From: JACMME01 sp051005015
GTDB taxonomy: Bacteria; Gemmatimonadota; Gemmatimonadetes; Gemmatimonadales; Gemmatimonadaceae
Direction: 5' to 3'
Assembly (NCBI GenBank): GCA_051005015.1
Contig: JBPCJT010000072.1
Span: 1-8,804 of the forward strand
Length of the DNA stretch: 8,804 bases
Shown here piece after piece: positions 7,176-8,804 of the stretch (position 1 is its first letter; each line of letters begins with the position of its first letter). The notes under the pieces were generated by a model, which was not told the DNA's origin, ran no database searches, and worked only from the letters and a program-made list of their open reading frames with translations. The position numbers and the translations under genes are program-made.

Positions 7176-7882
7176 CAGGGCCTACATTGAATTGCGATGT
7201 TCTCGCCGAGCGGCTGTCCGAGTATATGGAGGAGACGCTCGACCTGGGGACGCGGCATGCCATTGAGGCGCATGCGAAAATGTGCGCGCCTTGCGGTGCG
7301 CTTCTCAGCGATATTCGTGCGCTCGCTCGTGATGCCCGGACGCTGCCGGCGCTCGCCCCCTCGCGCGATCTCTGGAGCGGCATCTCCCATCGTATCGAAG
7401 CACCAGTGGTTGGCGCCGACATGTTCTCGCTGCGGCGCGCCCGACGGCTCAGTCTCGTCCCGTGGCTCATGGCTGCTGCTGCTGGTCTGGTATTGACGGC
7501 CAGCGGAATAACCTACGTAGCCACTCGCGAGGCAATGGAGAAGCGTTTCGCCACACGCGGCGCACAGAGTTCCGGGATCACGAATGCCGTTGAAGGAGGC
7601 GTCACCAGGAACGCGTCAGCTTCACCCGGTTACCAGACTACTTACGAGACGGAGATCGGCAACCTTCGCGCAATTGTGCGTGAGCGCCGGGCCGAGCTCG
7701 ATTCCGCTGTCGTGGCGGAGATTGAGCGCAATCTTGCGATCATCGATCGCGCCATCGCGGAGAGCCGGGCTGCGCTCTCGCGGGACCCCAACAGCGGGTT
7801 CCTGAACGATCATCTCATGACTTCGCTCCACAAGAAAGTGGAGTTGCTCCGGACCGTTGCAATGCTACCGGCCCGCACCTAA
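7172..7882 (+). CDS. Membrane-anchored zinc-finger anti-sigma factor
   Basis: The 236-residue product begins with a short cytoplasmic anti-sigma domain carrying the zinc-binding HxxxCxxC motif (His34, Cys38, Cys41), with Cys8 a possible fourth ligand, as in ZAS-type anti-sigma factors. One transmembrane segment follows (about 94-116, LVPWLMAAAAGLVLTASG), preceded by arginines (RRARR), which places the N-terminus in the cytoplasm. The periplasmic part has a Ser/Gly/Thr-rich linker and then a long charged helical stretch (about 153-230) with LDSAVVAEIERNLAIIDRAI, probably a small helical sensor or protein-binding domain. Role: binds and silences the upstream ECF sigma factor until an envelope signal releases it. 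Evidence for partnership is the 4-nt ATGA overlap. A purine-rich GAGGGAG (7154-7160) provides the ribosome site. The signal is unknown. Confidence 0.88.
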   Translation: MTGPTLNCDVLAERLSEYMEETLDLGTRHAIEAHAKMCAPCGALLSDIRALARDARTLPALAPSRDLWSGISHRIEAPVVGADMFSLRRARRLSLVPWLMAAAAGLVLTASGITYVATREAMEKRFATRGAQSSGITNAVEGGVTRNASASPGYQTTYETEIGNLRAIVRERRAELDSAVVAEIERNLAIIDRAIAESRAALSRDPNSGFLNDHLMTSLHKKVELLRTVAMLPART

Positions 7883-7884
7883 TG

Positions 7885-7888
7885 AGGA
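7885..7888 (+). promoter_or_regulatory. Ribosome binding site of the DUF4097 gene
   Basis: AGGA lies 8 nt before the ATG at 7897, good spacing. An in-frame ATG at 7882, overlapping the anti-sigma stop as TAATG, would put this site inside the gene, so 7897 is preferred. The 7882 start would add five residues (MRIFG) before the signal peptide. Confidence 0.55.
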
Positions 7889-7896
7889 TTTTTGGA

Positions 7897-8804
7897 ATGC
7901 GATACTCAGCCTGGATAACGGCCGCGGCGCTGGCCGTGGTGCTGGCCCCTTCCGTGGATGCTCAGCGGAAGCGCGATAAAGGGCGCGATCGGGATCGCGA
8001 CGATGAAGAATATGTTACGCGCATCGACACCACGTTTGCCTTCGATCGCGATGGAACTGTCGCACTATCTGCCATGTCTGGCGATATCGTGGTGACGTCC
8101 TGGAATCGGCCGGAGGTGAAGGTCAGGGCGCACAGCGAGCGCGGCCAGATCCTTTTCGAGGCGTCACGCTCGAGGGTCGATATGAGCGTTCGGACGCGCG
8201 GCCGGTCCGGCGACACCCGCTACGAGGTGACCGTGCCGGAGGGCGCCCGCGTGCTGACGCAAAGCATCTCGGGCGAAATCTCGCTCCGGGGCATCAGGGG
8301 GGAGTCTACCGCCCACACCGTAAGCGGCGATGTCGACATCGCGGACATGGGTTCCCGCCTCGAAGTTACGACGGTCTCCGGATCGGCGCGAATTGTCGGA
8401 GTCGACGGGAAGGTGGAGGCCGAAGCAGTAAGCGGAGATCTCGAGCTGGAGCGCATAAGGGGCGACGTGGATGCATCGACCGTCAGTGGGGAGATCACGA
8501 TCGACGGCGCGAGGTCGAAATACGTGCACGCCAGCTCCCACAGCGGTAGCGTCAGCTTCTCGGGTGCGATCGATCCCTCCGGCCGGTACGAGCTTGGCAC
8601 GCATTCCGGAAACTTGCAGCTGATGCTTCCAGCTTCTGCCGCGGCAACGCTGGACCTCGAGACTTTCAGCGGGGAGATCGAGAGCGATTTTCAGATGATC
8701 CTCGAACCGGGCAATCAGAATCGCGGCCGGCGGCAAATGGCGTTCAAGATTGGCAAGGGCGGCGCTCGTATTTCCGCTCAGACCCACAGCGGCAACATCA
8801 CAAT
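7897..8804 (+). CDS. Exported DUF4097-type beta-repeat (putative adhesin) protein, 3' truncated by window edge
   Basis: The frame is open from ATG 7897 to the window end; 302 complete codons are visible. Residues 1-22 form a signal peptide (hydrophobic AAALAVVLAPSVDA, likely cleaved before Gln23), followed by a highly charged segment (RKRDKGRDRDRDDEE). From about residue 55 it is built of short beta strands marked by recurring Ser-Gly-Asp/Glu motifs: SG at residues 61, 125, 143, 161, 179, 197, 216, 237, 258 and 298. This is the DUF4097 pattern, a predicted beta-helix or solenoid often called a putative adhesin; the true function is not established. It lies 14 nt after the anti-sigma stop, so it is very probably the third gene of the sigma operon, and could be a target or an envelope-stress sensor partner. 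No transmembrane anchor is seen after the signal peptide, so the mature part is predicted periplasmic or surface-exposed. Confidence 0.85.
   Translation, partial: MRYSAWITAAALAVVLAPSVDAQRKRDKGRDRDRDDEEYVTRIDTTFAFDRDGTVALSAMSGDIVVTSWNRPEVKVRAHSERGQILFEASRSRVDMSVRTRGRSGDTRYEVTVPEGARVLTQSISGEISLRGIRGESTAHTVSGDVDIADMGSRLEVTTVSGSARIVGVDGKVEAEAVSGDLELERIRGDVDASTVSGEITIDGARSKYVHASSHSGSVSFSGAIDPSGRYELGTHSGNLQLMLPASAAATLDLETFSGEIESDFQMILEPGNQNRGRRQMAFKIGKGGARISAQTHSGNIT
8269..8538 (+). repeat. Five consecutive 18-residue (54-bp) beta-strand repeats in the DUF4097 protein
   Basis: The Ser-Gly motif recurs at exactly 18-residue intervals at residues 125, 143, 161, 179 and 197 (SGEISL, SGDVDI, SGSARI, SGDLEL, SGEITI). 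Spacing then loosens to 19, 21 and 21. The DNA of the units is diverged, so the repeat is conserved at protein level, as in a regular beta-solenoid with one short turn per unit. Confidence 0.75.

Noticed and set aside
8164..8787. Open frame of 207 codons antisense to the DUF4097 gene
   Set aside because: The plus-strand frame has a signal peptide, ribosome site and regular repeats; the antisense frame has none of these.

Overview
The window is GC-rich and densely coded, with three blocks and no RNA genes, insertion sequences or CRISPR arrays. The gene content (a DUF5916/CBM9-type outer-membrane barrel, an ECF sigma factor with a zinc-finger anti-sigma, and a DUF4097 beta-repeat protein) and the very high GC at third codon positions suggest a Gram-negative soil-type bacterium. 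Gemmatimonadota is my best guess and Acidobacteriota is possible. This is inference from gene families, not a measured placement.

Block 1 (3-3682, plus strand) is a DNA-modification/helicase pair. The first gene enters from the left edge and encodes the C-terminal part of an Eco57I-like adenine-N6 DNA methyltransferase, with the NPPW catalytic motif and a specificity domain. Its stop overlaps by 16 nt the GTG start of a 754-residue SNF2-family helicase. Neither visible product shows a nuclease motif. The pair resembles the methylase plus SNF2 helicase seen in class 1 DISARM and related restriction-like defence systems, but the hallmark partner genes are not in the window. A run of nine C inside the methylase gene, between the catalytic and specificity halves, is a possible phase-variation site.

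Block 2 (3709-6282, minus strand) is a single convergent gene for an exported DUF5916-type outer-membrane beta-barrel with an N-terminal CBM9-like domain. A stem-loop spans the 26-bp gap between the convergent stops and may serve as a terminator for both genes.

Block 3 (6618-8804, plus strand) is a tight envelope-stress type cassette: ECF sigma factor, membrane-anchored zinc-finger anti-sigma factor (ATGA overlap), and an exported DUF4097 repeat protein that runs off the right edge. The likely logic is that the anti-sigma holds the sigma factor at the membrane and the exported repeat protein is an output or sensor partner. The 335-bp region between blocks 2 and 3 should hold divergent promoters. 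I see a 6-bp inverted repeat there but no convincing canonical promoter.
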